Notes: generated by a model from the letters alone, not told the origin. DNA of 64,000 nt from Pseudomonas peradeniyensis (GCF_014268935.2 NZ_JABWRJ020000004.1:682001-746000); one strand, 5' to 3'; positions 43,473 through 53,320 are shown, counted from the stretch's first letter. Translations and numbers: made by a program.

Positions 43473-43482
43473 AGATCCCCTG

Positions 43483-44178
43483 TCAGGCCGGGATCTTCAA
43501 GCCGCGCTGCACTGCCGGGCGCTCGAGGAACTTGGCCAGCACTCGCTGCACTTCATTGAATTCATCGAACCCCACCAACTCGCGCGCGTTGTAGCGCTCC
43601 ACCAGATTGCGCACCCAGGGGAAGATGGCGATATCGGCGATGCTGTATGCATCGACCATCCACTCCCGTCCCTGCAGATGGCGGTCGAGCACGCCCAGCA
43701 GGCGCTTGGACTCATTGACGTAGCGATCCCGGGGCCGCTTGTCCTCGTACTCCTTGCCGGCAAAGAAGTGGAAGAACCCCACCTGGCCGAACATCGGCCC
43801 GATGCCGCCCATCTGGAACATCAGCCACTGCAGCGTCTGGTAGCGCTGGGCAGGGTCCTGGCTGAGCAACTGCCCGCTCTTCTCGGCCAGGTACTGCAGG
43901 ATCGCCCCCGACTCGAACAACGGCAGCGGCTGGCCACCAGGGCCATCGGGGTCGAGGATTGCCGGAATCTTGTTGTTGGCGCTCAGGGAGATGAACTCGG
44001 GGCTCAGCTGGTCGTCGTTGTCGAAGCTGACCTTGTGCACCTCATAAGGCAGGCCGATCTCCTCGAGCATGATCGAGACCTTGACGCCGTTGGGCGTGGC
44101 CAGCGAATACAGCTGCAGGCGCTCGGGATGCCGGGCCGGCCATTTGCGGGTGATGGGGAATACGGAAAGATCGGTCAT
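43483..44178 (-). CDS. Glutathione S-transferase, nu-class-like (YghU/YfcG)
   Basis: The 231-aa protein has an N-terminal thioredoxin-like domain with LYSLATPNGVKVSIMLEEIG (the T-P-N pattern of nu-class GSTs that act as disulfide-bond reductases), the glutathione-binding NNKIPAILDPDGPG and FESGAILQYLAEKSG, and an all-helical C-terminal domain with YSIADIAIFPWVRN. Substrate is not predictable from sequence. Confidence 0.93.
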   Translation of the reverse strand: MTDLSVFPITRKWPARHPERLQLYSLATPNGVKVSIMLEEIGLPYEVHKVSFDNDDQLSPEFISLSANNKIPAILDPDGPGGQPLPLFESGAILQYLAEKSGQLLSQDPAQRYQTLQWLMFQMGGIGPMFGQVGFFHFFAGKEYEDKRPRDRYVNESKRLLGVLDRHLQGREWMVDAYSIADIAIFPWVRNLVERYNARELVGFDEFNEVQRVLAKFLERPAVQRGLKIPA

Positions 44179-44208
44179 GTTCGCGCCCTGAAGGTTGAGG
44201 GACTCAAT

Positions 44209-44724
44209 TTAAAGACTGCCGGGCGTCCTGACCATCACCCAGTCTCGGTGCCGCTCGTCACCGCAGGGAAAGATCGCCTCGCCCACCTTGCGAAAACCAT
44301 TGCGCCCATAGAAACGGATGGCCCTGGCGTTGAGCTCGTTGACGGTCAGGCGAACCGGGCCACGGGTTTGGGCCAGGGTAGCCTCGAGCAGTGACTGCGC
44401 GGCCCCCGTACCGTGGGCGGCGGGCAGCACATAGCAGCGGGAGATTTCCACCAGATGATCGGCCGCGGCGATCCCCAGCTCACCGGGCGCCAGGTCGAGC
44501 ATGCTGTAGCCCAGCACCTGGCCGCCCTGCTCGACCACCAGCAGGCGCTTGTGCGGGTGGCACAGGTGCGCCTGGAAATGCTCGGGCTGCAGGTTGTGGG
44601 CGATATAGTGCTGCTGCGCCGCCGGAGTACTGTCGGGCGGGCTGGCCAGGGCGAAGGTGGCCTGGCCGATGTGGCTCAGGACTTTACAATCGTCGCTGCG
44701 GGCCGGGCGGATCTGATAGGGCAT
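44209..44724 (-). CDS. GNAT-family N-acetyltransferase
   Basis: The 171-aa protein starts YQIRPARSDDCKVLSHI, has EISRCYVLPAAHGTGAAQSL with LLEATL (acetyl-CoA binding) and VNELNARAIRFYGRNGFRKV, a standard GNAT. The ATG at 44724 gives the usual N-terminus; a 20-residue extension is unsupported. It lies in a three-gene minus-strand run with the GST and thioesterase genes. Substrate unknown. Confidence 0.9.
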   Translation of the reverse strand: MPYQIRPARSDDCKVLSHIGQATFALASPPDSTPAAQQHYIAHNLQPEHFQAHLCHPHKRLLVVEQGGQVLGYSMLDLAPGELGIAAADHLVEISRCYVLPAAHGTGAAQSLLEATLAQTRGPVRLTVNELNARAIRFYGRNGFRKVGEAIFPCGDERHRDWVMVRTPGSL

Positions 44725-44790
44725 GGCAACATCCTGTCGGGCATCCGGATCACCCTCGACAATGCCAGCCCCTCCCAACCGGCGCAAGGC

Positions 44791-45288
44791 TCAGGCGTCG
44801 CCGTGGGCCTGGCGCTTGAGCTTCTCGGTATCTACTCGTACGAACACTGAATCGGCGGTAACGGTCAGCACATCCCCGGCCCAGACCTCGCAGATCACCC
44901 GGCTCTTGCGCCCCACCTCACCCTCGACCCGCGCCTTCAGCAGCAGCTCGACGCCCATCGGGGTGGGCTTGAGGTAGGTCAGGCTGAGCTGGCCGGTAAC
45001 GCAGTCGATACGCGGCAGGCTACCGGGCTCGCGGCCTTCGGCGCGGTAGTGGTGGGCCATGGCGGTCCAGTTGGAGTGGCAATCGACCAGCATGGCCAGC
45101 AGGCCGCCGTAGACCAGACCGGGCCAGCCGATGAAGGTCGGGTCGGGGGAATGACGGCACAGCAGGTGGACGCCGTCGTCATCCCAGTGACTCTGCACGT
45201 GCAGGCCGCTGGGGTGCGAGCACCCGCAGCCGTAGCAGGTACCATCAGGGGCGGCGAGTTGCTGCAGGGAGAGGGCTTGCTCGGTCAT
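44791..45288 (-). CDS. PaaI-type hotdog thioesterase
   Basis: The 165-aa protein has a cysteine-containing N-terminus (CYGCGCSHPSGL), then FIGWPGLVYGGLLAMLVDCH, the hotdog active-site region with the substrate-proximal acidic residue, and QLSLTYLKPTPMGVELLLKA. It probably hydrolyses a small acyl-CoA; the substrate is not predictable. The start at 45288 avoids a longer extension without a ribosome-binding site. Confidence 0.88.
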   Translation of the reverse strand: MTEQALSLQQLAAPDGTCYGCGCSHPSGLHVQSHWDDDGVHLLCRHSPDPTFIGWPGLVYGGLLAMLVDCHSNWTAMAHHYRAEGREPGSLPRIDCVTGQLSLTYLKPTPMGVELLLKARVEGEVGRKSRVICEVWAGDVLTVTADSVFVRVDTEKLKRQAHGDA

Positions 45289-45393
45289 ACGCGTCCTTGG
45301 CTTGTTGGAATTGGGAAGGAGGCTGACTGCCGATGGTAGCGCCATGCTTCCCGGCCGCCAATGGCGGGGGCCGCCATGTGCCCCCTGAGCGGA

Positions 45394-46779
45394 TCAGGCC
45401 GCCTGCAACGCCGAGCCCCGCTTGCGCCGCTGGGTCAGCGAAACCAGCAGGATGAACAGGGTCACCCCCGCAGTCATCAGCGTCTCATAACGGTAGGCAT
45501 CGCTGAACAGCATGTAGCCCAGCACCATGACGATGGTGCCGATCACCAGCCAGGTTAGCCACGGGAACAGCCACATCTTCAGCTCCGGCGTGCGCCCTTC
45601 GCGCTCGGCGCGGGCCCGCATGCGCAGTTGCGACACGGCGATCACCAGGTACACCAGCAAGGCGATGGCGCCGGTGGTCGACAGCAGGAACCCGAACACC
45701 TTGCCGGGGAACACATAGTTGACCAGGCAGCCGGCAAAACCCGCCAGGGTCGAGAGAATGACCGCCACGGTGGGCACGCCCGCGCCGGAGATGCGCCTGG
45801 TCATGCGCAGCGCCTGGCCACGGGCACCCAGCGAGTAGAGCATGCGCGAGGCGGTGTACAGCCCCGAGTTCATGCAACTGGTCACCGCCACCAGCACGAC
45901 GATGTCGACCAGCAGCTTGGCGCCGGGCACGTTGAGCACTTCCAGCACCCGCTGGAACGAGCCCACCGCCTTGAGCCCCGGATCGTTCCAGGCCACCAGC
46001 GACACCACCAGGAAGATCGACGCCAGGTAGAAGATGGCGATGCGGTACACCACCAGGTTGGTGGCGCGGCGGATCTTGTCCTTGGGGTTGGCGGTCTCGT
46101 CGGCGGCGATGGTGACGATCTCGGCGCCGAAAAACGAGAAGATGGTGATCAGCACGCCGCCCAGCACGGTACCGAAGCCATTGGGCATGAAGCCGCCGCT
46201 GTCCCACAGGCGACTGACGCCGGAGACGTCGGCCAGTGGCCAGGCACCGAACACCGCCAGGCTGCAGACCACGATGAAGGCGACGATGGCCAGTACCTTG
46301 ACCAGGGCGAACCAGTACTCGAACGCGCCGAAGTTCTTCACGCTGACCAGGTTGGTGCCCGACAGCACGATCATGATCAGGAAGGCGAACAGCCAGGAAG
46401 GCACATCCGGGAAGTAGGCATGGAGGATATCCGCGCCGGCGATGGCCTCGACCGGGATGATCAGCACCCAGAACCACCAGTACAGCCAGCCGATGGTGAA
46501 GCCGGCCCAGGGGCCGATGGCCTCGCTGGCGTAGGTGGAGAACGAGCCGCTGTTGGGGTTGGCGATGGCCATTTCGCCGAGCATGCGCATCACCAGCAGC
46601 ACCAGCAGGCCGGTCATGGCGTAGGAGATGAGAATGGCCGGGCCGGCGGTGGCGATGGCGTTGGACGAGCCGATGAACAGACCGGCGCCGATGATGCCGG
46701 CGATGGAGATCATCGATACCTGGCGCGAAGTCAGGCCATGCTGCAAGGACCGCTGTTTCTTGTTGTCTGGCGATGCCAT
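45394..46779 (-). CDS. gabP: Amino-acid permease, GABA permease type (APC family)
   Basis: The 461-aa protein has 12 predicted membrane segments and the amino-acid permease signatures SMISIAGIIGAGLFIGSSNA and PNSGSFSTYASEAIGPWAGF. It is divergent to an aminotransferase of the GABA class across a 418-bp gap, so uptake of gamma-aminobutyrate or a similar omega-amino acid is likely. Substrate assignment is by similarity and context only. The start at 46779 (MASPDNKK) is preceded by GAGGG. Confidence 0.85.
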   Translation of the reverse strand: MASPDNKKQRSLQHGLTSRQVSMISIAGIIGAGLFIGSSNAIATAGPAILISYAMTGLLVLLVMRMLGEMAIANPNSGSFSTYASEAIGPWAGFTIGWLYWWFWVLIIPVEAIAGADILHAYFPDVPSWLFAFLIMIVLSGTNLVSVKNFGAFEYWFALVKVLAIVAFIVVCSLAVFGAWPLADVSGVSRLWDSGGFMPNGFGTVLGGVLITIFSFFGAEIVTIAADETANPKDKIRRATNLVVYRIAIFYLASIFLVVSLVAWNDPGLKAVGSFQRVLEVLNVPGAKLLVDIVVLVAVTSCMNSGLYTASRMLYSLGARGQALRMTRRISGAGVPTVAVILSTLAGFAGCLVNYVFPGKVFGFLLSTTGAIALLVYLVIAVSQLRMRARAEREGRTPELKMWLFPWLTWLVIGTIVMVLGYMLFSDAYRYETLMTAGVTLFILLVSLTQRRKRGSALQAA

Positions 46780-47197
46780 GGAGAACCCTCGAGTGGGTCG
46801 GCCGCGACGAAGGCGGCTGAAAGTGGCGGCAGAGTTCCTGTGGGAGCGGGCGTGCCGGCAAGGGCATCGGCAAGCGTCTCCCACACGTCTCGGACTTGTT
46901 GTGCGAATTGGCTACCGGCGTGTTTTTGTACTGATGAGCCTGTCGGTTGCCAGGGGTCCAGCCAGGCCAGTATTCATCTCCAGGCAGGTCACAACAAACG
47001 ACCTTTTCGCAAAACATCATTCCGAGCAGGAATCAATGCACTGAATATTGCACTCAGAATCACCTGCCATGGAACTTGCAGAGAGAGCCTTCCAACATCA
47101 GGAATTAAACGAATGACAGCAATCGAATAATTCGTTTGCACAGCCGACTCCCGCCACGCTTGGATACGACCTGACTCGAACAACAGGCCGCGTGCAG
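46780..47197. other. Divergent promoter region between gabP-like and gabT-like genes
   Basis: No gene is supported here. A solitary REP-like hairpin (GTGGGAG at 46840-46846, CTCCCAC at 46878-46884) lies near the permease start, and the rest is moderately AT-rich toward the aminotransferase. Both promoters must lie here; I cannot place them confidently. Confidence 0.5.
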
Positions 47198-48448
47198 ATG
47201 AATCAGGAAAGTATCAGCCAGTCCATCGCCATCGTTCACCCGATCACCCTTTCCCACGGCCGCAACGCCGAAGTCTGGGACACCGCCGGCAAGCGCTACA
47301 TCGACTTCGTCGGTGGTATCGGCGTGCTCAACCTGGGCCATTGCAACCCGGCGGTGGTCGAGGCCATCCAGCAGCAGGCCGCGCGTCTGACCCACTACGC
47401 CTTCAACGCCGCGCCCCACGGCCCCTACCTGGAACTGATGGAGCGCCTGCGCCAGTTCGTCCCGGTCAGCTACCCGCTGGCGGGCATGCTGACCAACAGC
47501 GGCGCGGAAGCGGCGGAGAACGCCCTCAAGGTCGCCCGCGGCGCCACCGGCAAACGGGCCATTGTCGCCTTCGACGGCGGCTTCCACGGCCGCACCCTGG
47601 CCACCCTCAACCTCAACGGCAAGGTCGCCCCGTACAAGCAGCGCGTGGGCGAGCTGCCCGGCCCGGTCTATCACCTGCCCTACCCCAGCGCGGACACCGG
47701 CGTGAGCTGCGAGCAGGCGCTCAAGGCCATGGAGCGCCTGTTCAGCGTGGAACTGGCGGTGGAGGACGTGGCCGCGTTCATCTTCGAGCCGGTGCAGGGC
47801 GAAGGCGGCTTCCTCGCCCTAGACCCGGCCTTCGCCCAGGCCCTGCGCCGGTTCTGCGACGAGCACGGGATCCTGATCATCATCGACGAGATCCAGTCCG
47901 GCTTCGGCCGCACCGGCCAGCGCTTCGCCTTCCCCCGGCTGGGCATCGAGCCGGACCTGTTGCTGCTGGCCAAGAGCATCGCTGGCGGCATGCCGCTGGG
48001 CGCGGTGGTCGGGCGGCGGGCGATCATGGACGCGCTGCCCAAGGGCGGGCTGGGCGGGACCTACTCGGGCAATCCGATCGCCTGCGCGGCGGCACTGGCG
48101 AGCCTGGCGCAGATGACCGACGCCAATATCGCCACCTGGGGCGAACGGCAGGAACAGGCCATCGTGGCGCGCCATGCACGCTGGAAAGCGTCGGGAAGGT
48201 GCGCCGCGCTCGGTCGCCTGACCGGCACCGGGGCCATGCGCGGGCTGGAGTTGGTCAACCCGGACGGCAGCCCTGCACCGGCGCAACTGGCCAAGGTGCT
48301 GGAGGCGGCGCGCGGCAGAGGCCTGCTGCTGATGCCCAGCGGCAAGGCGCGGCATATCATCCGCCTGCTGGCACCGCTGACCATCGAGCCCGAAGTGCTC
48401 GAGAAAGGCCTGGATATCCTCGAGCAGTGCCTCATGGAGCTGGGCTGA
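47198..48448 (+). CDS. gabT: 4-aminobutyrate aminotransferase-like PLP enzyme
   Basis: Class III PLP-dependent aminotransferase that likely moves the amino group of GABA or a related omega-amino acid to 2-oxoglutarate, giving the semialdehyde and glutamate. The 416-aa protein has TNSGAEAAENALKVAR, FDGGFHGRTL, the PLP-aspartate block IIIDEIQSGFGRTG and Schiff-base K259 (LLLLAKSIAGGMPLGAV). The ATG at 47198 is used; GTG at 47192 two codons earlier is equally possible. The divergent permease supports an uptake-and-deamination pair. Confidence 0.92.
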   Translation: MNQESISQSIAIVHPITLSHGRNAEVWDTAGKRYIDFVGGIGVLNLGHCNPAVVEAIQQQAARLTHYAFNAAPHGPYLELMERLRQFVPVSYPLAGMLTNSGAEAAENALKVARGATGKRAIVAFDGGFHGRTLATLNLNGKVAPYKQRVGELPGPVYHLPYPSADTGVSCEQALKAMERLFSVELAVEDVAAFIFEPVQGEGGFLALDPAFAQALRRFCDEHGILIIIDEIQSGFGRTGQRFAFPRLGIEPDLLLLAKSIAGGMPLGAVVGRRAIMDALPKGGLGGTYSGNPIACAAALASLAQMTDANIATWGERQEQAIVARHARWKASGRCAALGRLTGTGAMRGLELVNPDGSPAPAQLAKVLEAARGRGLLLMPSGKARHIIRLLAPLTIEPEVLEKGLDILEQCLMELG

Positions 48449-48451
48449 GGG

Positions 48452-48754
48452 TTACAGGCCCAGTTCTTCAGGGGTGGGCATGTCGCATTCGAAGGCGATC
48501 CAGCCGCCTTCGAGCTCGGCGTGGCCGTTGACGATCGGGCCGTAGTAGCTCAGGCCGTTCTCCAAGGTGACGCAGATGTGCGTGGCGCCTTTTTCCGGTG
48601 CCCCGAGCGTACCGACGAAATGCACTTTCTTCAGCACCTCGGTCACCGCCTCGAGGCCCACGCGCATGTTGGTGTTCTCCGAGGCCTCGGTGTCGCCCCC
48701 ACGGTCTTCGGCGCTGATGGTCACGGTGGCGGTGTAGGGGTACTTGGTGCTCAA
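48452..48754 (-). CDS. Conserved hypothetical protein, 100 aa
   Basis: Small acidic protein (STKYPYTATVTISAEDRGGD...), probably beta-rich and cytoplasmic, with no signal peptide or membrane segment. I do not recognise a functional family. It ends three bases from the convergent gabT stop, and its codon use and reading-frame quality look like those of a real core gene. Confidence 0.75.
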   Translation of the reverse strand: MSTKYPYTATVTISAEDRGGDTEASENTNMRVGLEAVTEVLKKVHFVGTLGAPEKGATHICVTLENGLSYYGPIVNGHAELEGGWIAFECDMPTPEELGL

Positions 48755-48835
48755 GCGGGGTTACCTCGGTTTTGAAGGGTTGGATTGCTGGCGTGTAGAG
48801 TACGGCAGGCGTTCCCGGTTGTCTCTATCGCCCTC

Positions 48836-48859
48836 ATCGCGGGGCAAGCCCGCTGCCAC
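48836..48859. repeat. Single REP element
   Basis: ATCGCGGGGCAAGCCCGCTG followed by CCAC is one unpaired copy of the GGAGCGGGCTTG-type REP (minus orientation), with one mismatch to the usual CTCCCAC end. It lies between the divergent genes at 48754 and 48941. Confidence 0.75.
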
Positions 48860-48940
48860 GCCCGCCATCGAGCATGGCCTCCCCTGCCCCGATCTGTTAG
48901 GGTGCCCGGCGATGCACGCCACACCACGCGAGGATACCGA

Positions 48941-49369
48941 GTGAGCGCCGAACAACCCCTGATCGCCGACCTGTTCGAGGTCGACAAACGCCTGACCCTC
49001 AAGCCCGTCGTGGACTTCAACGCCTACCTGCGCAACGCCTTCGGCGACGGCCCATGCCGCTGCCACCGCTGCGTCGAGGGCAATGGCGACGAGAACGGCT
49101 ACGAGCACCGTCACAGCTTCGAACTGGAAGGCCGCACCCTGCACCGGCGCTTCGCCAGCACCGCCGGCAGCGATGTGCTGATGGCGCTGAAGAAGGCCTG
49201 GCTGTCCTACACCAAGGCCGAGCTGATCACCGTCGGCGCCCTGGACATGACCACCCTAAAGTCGTTCACCGATACCGCCCTGCACGAGCGTCTGCTGGCC
49301 CTGCTGCCGGCTAGCGGCCTGGCCCGCGAAAGCGAAGGCCAATGGCAACTGCAGGTACTCGCCGACTGA
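48941..49369 (+). CDS. Uncharacterised protein with N-terminal CxCxxC cluster
   Basis: The 142-aa protein starts at GTG 48941, with GAGGA six bases upstream. It carries C39-x-C41-x2-C44 (PCRCHRC) followed by EHRH, a possible metal site, and a C-terminal helical half. I do not recognise the family. It lies 68 bases upstream of the second elongation factor G in the same orientation and might share its transcript. Confidence 0.72.
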   Translation: MSAEQPLIADLFEVDKRLTLKPVVDFNAYLRNAFGDGPCRCHRCVEGNGDENGYEHRHSFELEGRTLHRRFASTAGSDVLMALKKAWLSYTKAELITVGALDMTTLKSFTDTALHERLLALLPASGLARESEGQWQLQVLAD

Positions 49370-49437
49370 CGGTCGCCCCGGCAGGATTCTCCCGCTCTGC
49401 TACCTTGGGAGAATCCTCACCCACAGGTGATCCGACC

Positions 49438-51552
49438 ATGGCCCGCACGACCCCCATCGAGCTGTACCGCAACATCGGTATCGTTGCCCACGTGGATGCC
49501 GGCAAGACCACCACCACCGAGCGGATCCTGTTCTACACCGGGGTCAACCACAAGATGGGCGAGGTGCACGACGGCGCCGCGACCATGGACTGGATGGCCC
49601 AGGAGCAGGAGCGCGGCATCACCATCACCTCGGCGGCCACCACGGCCTTCTGGCAAGGCTCGACCAAGCAGTTCGAGCACAAGTACCGCTTCAACATCAT
49701 CGACACCCCCGGCCACGTCGACTTCACCATCGAGGTCGAGCGCTCGCTGCGCGTGCTCGATGGCGCGGTGGTGGTGTTCAGCGGCGCCGACGGCGTCGAG
49801 CCGCAGTCCGAGACCGTATGGCGCCAGGCCAACAAGTACCATGTGCCGCGCCTGGCCTACATCAACAAGATGGACCGCCAGGGCGCCGACTTCCTGCGGG
49901 TGGTGAAACAGATCGACCAGCGCCTGGGCCACCATCCGGTGCCGATCCAGCTGGCCATCGGCAGCGAGGAAAACTTCATCGGCCAGATCGACCTGGTGAA
50001 GATGAAGGCCATCTACTGGAACGACGCCGACCAGGGCACCAGCTATCGCGAAGAAGCGATCCCCGCCGATCTGCAGGCCCTGGCCGACGAATGGCGCGCC
50101 CACATGATCGAGGCGGCGGCGGATGCCAGTGAAGCGCTGACCCTGAAGTTCCTCGAAGGCGAGGAATTCACCACCGAGGAAATCAAGGCCGCCCTGCGCC
50201 AGCGCACCATCGCCAACGAGATCGTGCCGACCATCCTCGGCTCGTCGTTCAAGAACAAGGGCGTGCCGCTGATGCTCGACGCGGTGATCGACTACTTGCC
50301 CGCCCCCAGCGAGATCCCGGCGATCAAGGGCACCGACCCGGACGACGAGGAAAAACACCTGGAGCGCCACGCCGACGACAAGGAACCGTTCTCGGCCCTG
50401 GCCTTCAAGATCGCCACCGACCCGTTCGTCGGCACCCTGACCTTCGCCCGGGTGTATTCCGGCGTGCTCAGCTCAGGCAACGCCGTGCTCAACTCGGTCA
50501 AGGGCAAGAAAGAACGCATCGGCCGCATGGTGCAGATGCACGCCAACCAGCGCGCCGAGATCAAGGACGTATGCGCCGGCGACATCGCCGCGCTGATCGG
50601 CATGAAGGACGTCACCACCGGCGACACCCTGTGCGACATGGACAAGCCGATCATCCTCGAGCGCATGGACTTCCCCGACCCGGTGATCTCGGTGGCGGTG
50701 GAGCCCAGGACCAAGGGCGACCAGGAGAAGATGGGCATCGCCCTGGGCAAGCTGGCCCAGGAGGACCCGTCGTTCCGGGTCAAGACCGACGAGGAGACCG
50801 GCCAGACCATCATCTCCGGCATGGGCGAGCTGCACCTGGACATCATCGTCGACCGCATGCGCCGCGAGTTCAACGTCGAGGCCAACATCGGCAAGCCGCA
50901 GGTGGCCTACCGCGAGAAGATCCGCAACACCTGCGAGATCGAAGGCCGCTTCGTCCGCCAGTCCGGCGGGCGTGGCCAGTACGGGCATTGCTGGATCCGC
51001 TTCGCCCCGGGCGACGAAGGCAAGGAAGGCCTGGAGTTCATCAACGAAGTCGTCGGCGGCGTGGTGCCACGGGAATATATCCCGGCGATCCAGAAAGGCA
51101 TCGAGGAGCAGATGAAGAACGGCGTGCTCGCCGGCTATCCGCTGATCAACCTCAAGGCGGCGGTGTATGACGGCTCGTACCACGACGTCGACTCCAACGA
51201 GATGGCCTACAAGATCGCCGCTTCGATGGCCACCAAGCAATTGTCGCAGAAAGGCGGCGCGGTGCTGCTGGAGCCGGTGATGAAGGTCGAGGTGGTGACC
51301 CCCGAGGAGTACCAGGGCGATATCCTCGGCGACCTGAGCCGGCGCCGGGGGATGATCCAGGATGGCGACGAGACCCCGGCCGGCAAGGTAATCCGCGCCG
51401 AGGTGCCACTGGGCGAGATGTTCGGCTACGCCACCTCGATGCGCTCGATGACCCAGGGGCGGGCCAGTTTCTCGATGGAGTTCACCCGCTATGCCGAAGC
51501 ACCGGCGAGCATTGCCGATGCCATCGTGAAGAAGAATCGCGGGGAAGCCTGA
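49438..51552 (+). CDS. fusA2: Elongation factor G, second copy
   Basis: EF-G GTPase for ribosome translocation and/or recycling. The 704-aa protein has G1 (H18-V-D-A-G-K-T-T), the switch I region QEQERGITITSAATT, DTPGHVDFTIE (G3) and NKMD (G4), plus the C-terminal domain IV/V blocks. It is not in the usual str operon (rpsL-rpsG-fusA-tuf), so it is the extra copy called fusB or fusA2 in pseudomonads. AGGTGA precedes the ATG. Division of labour with FusA1 is inferred. Confidence 0.94.
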   Translation: MARTTPIELYRNIGIVAHVDAGKTTTTERILFYTGVNHKMGEVHDGAATMDWMAQEQERGITITSAATTAFWQGSTKQFEHKYRFNIIDTPGHVDFTIEVERSLRVLDGAVVVFSGADGVEPQSETVWRQANKYHVPRLAYINKMDRQGADFLRVVKQIDQRLGHHPVPIQLAIGSEENFIGQIDLVKMKAIYWNDADQGTSYREEAIPADLQALADEWRAHMIEAAADASEALTLKFLEGEEFTTEEIKAALRQRTIANEIVPTILGSSFKNKGVPLMLDAVIDYLPAPSEIPAIKGTDPDDEEKHLERHADDKEPFSALAFKIATDPFVGTLTFARVYSGVLSSGNAVLNSVKGKKERIGRMVQMHANQRAEIKDVCAGDIAALIGMKDVTTGDTLCDMDKPIILERMDFPDPVISVAVEPRTKGDQEKMGIALGKLAQEDPSFRVKTDEETGQTIISGMGELHLDIIVDRMRREFNVEANIGKPQVAYREKIRNTCEIEGRFVRQSGGRGQYGHCWIRFAPGDEGKEGLEFINEVVGGVVPREYIPAIQKGIEEQMKNGVLAGYPLINLKAAVYDGSYHDVDSNEMAYKIAASMATKQLSQKGGAVLLEPVMKVEVVTPEEYQGDILGDLSRRRGMIQDGDETPAGKVIRAEVPLGEMFGYATSMRSMTQGRASFSMEFTRYAEAPASIADAIVKKNRGEA

Positions 51553-51565
51553 GTTCAGCGGCCCC

Positions 51566-51682
51566 TGTGGGAGCGGCCTTGCGTCGCGAAAGGGCCGCAA
51601 AGCGGCCCCTGCAATTCATGCATCACCACCGAAAACCTGGGGCTGCGTTGCAGCCCTTTCGCGACGCAAGGCCGCTCCCACA
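51566..51682. repeat. Inverted REP pair between fusA2 and SulP
   Basis: TGTGGGAGCGGCCTTGCGTC at 51566 and its inverted copy ending at 51682 surround a short centre. Same family and layout as the pair at 40664, again between convergent genes. Confidence 0.9.
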
Positions 51683-51705
51683 AAGACTGCGCCCGCGGCC
51701 GGCAT

Positions 51706-53148
51706 TCAGTGCTGCTCACCCGCCCGCTTGAGCAGCTTCTTGCAGCGCTCCGACAGGTGCACCACCCGCAACTGCTTGCCGGCCTTGGCATACCGCTCGC
51801 GCAAGGTCTGCAACGCAGCTATCGCCGAATAATCGACAAAGCTCAAATGCTGACAATCCAAGGTCACCTTGGCCGGATCATTGGCCGGATCGAACTGGTT
51901 GAGAAACGGCGTGGTCGAGGCAAAGAACAGCGTGCCATGCACCTGGTACTGCTTGGTCCCCTCGGCGTCCACATGGCTGTCGGCGTACAGCTCCCGCGCA
52001 TGCTGCCAGGCGAAGTTGACCGCGGCGATGACGATGCCGAACAGCACCGCCGTGGCCAGGTCGGTGAACACCGTGACCACGGTCACCGCGATGATCGCCA
52101 GCACATCGCTCACCGGAACCTTGTGCAGCACCCGTAGCGAGGCCCAGGCGAAGGTCTGCTGCGCCACCACGAACATCACCCCCACCAGCGCGGCCAGCGG
52201 AATGCGCTCGATCAACGGCGACAGGAACAGGATGAACAACAGGATCATCACCCCGGCCACCACGCCCGACAGGCGTCCACGGCCATTGGAACTGAGGTTG
52301 ATCACGGTCTGGCCGATCATCGCGCAACCGCCCATGCCGCCACACAGCCCCGAGACCATGTTGGCCGCGCCCAGGGCCACGCACTCGCGGTCCGGATAAC
52401 CCCGGCTCTCGGTGATCTCGTCTGTGAGGTTGAGGGTCAGCAGGGTTTCCAGCAGGCCGACCATGGCCATCAGGAATGCATAAGGCGCGATGATCTTCAG
52501 GGTCTCGAGGTTCCAGGGCACCTCCGGCAGGGCCAGGTGCGGCAGGCCGCCGGCGATATGGGCCATGTCGCCGAGGGTGCGGGTCGGCAGGCCGAGCAGG
52601 TAGACCAGCAGGCCGACACCGAGGATCGCCACCAGCGCCGGCGGCACGGCCCGGGTCAGCTTCGGCAGTACGTAGACCACCAGCATGGTCAGCGCCACCA
52701 GGCCGATCATCAGGTACAGGGGCGTCCCGCCAAGCCAGTGCTCGCCATCCTTGAAGTGCTCCAGCTGGGCCAGGGCGATGACGATGGCCAGGCCGTTGAC
52801 GAAGCCGAGCATCACCGGGTAAGGCACCAGGCGCACCAGCTTGCCCAGGCGCAACGCGCCGAACAGGATCATCACCACCCCGCCGAGCAGCACCGTGGCC
52901 AGCAGGTACTGGGCGCCGTGCTGCACCACCAGGGCGACGATCACCACCGCCATGGAGCCGGCGGCGCCGGAAATCATGCCGGGACGGCCGCCGAACAAGG
53001 CAGTCAGGGTGCAGATGATGAAGGCGCCGTACAGCCCCATCAGCGGGTTGAGGTGCGCCACCAGGGCGAAGGCGATGCACTCCGGCACCAGGGCGAAGGA
53101 AGTGGTGAGACCGGCGAGCAGGTCGGCGCGAAGTCGGGCGGGTTTCAT
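51706..53148 (-). CDS. SulP-family anion transporter with STAS domain
   Basis: The 480-aa protein has the SulP transmembrane core (DLLAGLTTSFALVPECIAFA, MLGFVNGLAIVIALAQLEHF, GGCAMIGQTVINLSSNGRGR) and a C-terminal STAS domain (about residues 390-475, with FVDYSAIAALQTL). Family members carry sulfate, bicarbonate or other anions; the substrate is not clear here. It is convergent with fusA2 and divergent from the small secretin-like gene. Confidence 0.92.
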   Translation of the reverse strand: MKPARLRADLLAGLTTSFALVPECIAFALVAHLNPLMGLYGAFIICTLTALFGGRPGMISGAAGSMAVVIVALVVQHGAQYLLATVLLGGVVMILFGALRLGKLVRLVPYPVMLGFVNGLAIVIALAQLEHFKDGEHWLGGTPLYLMIGLVALTMLVVYVLPKLTRAVPPALVAILGVGLLVYLLGLPTRTLGDMAHIAGGLPHLALPEVPWNLETLKIIAPYAFLMAMVGLLETLLTLNLTDEITESRGYPDRECVALGAANMVSGLCGGMGGCAMIGQTVINLSSNGRGRLSGVVAGVMILLFILFLSPLIERIPLAALVGVMFVVAQQTFAWASLRVLHKVPVSDVLAIIAVTVVTVFTDLATAVLFGIVIAAVNFAWQHARELYADSHVDAEGTKQYQVHGTLFFASTTPFLNQFDPANDPAKVTLDCQHLSFVDYSAIAALQTLRERYAKAGKQLRVVHLSERCKKLLKRAGEQH

Positions 53149-53320
53149 GGAGGTCCTGTAAACAACCTCAAGCTCCCACGCTGTGGAGACTTGGGTAATG
53201 AGCCTGAAAATCGAGGGCGCGATGGTACGGAATTTGTCTGACAGCAGCCACCGTCAATCCGCACGGCAAGTTGCACGCAAATTTGCCATCATGTCCATTC
53301 CACCCGCGGAGATCATGGAC

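Noticed and set aside
43483..45288. Single functional operon of GST, GNAT and thioesterase
   Set aside because: The genes are co-directional, but gaps of 30-66 bases and unrelated functions give no evidence of a shared pathway.
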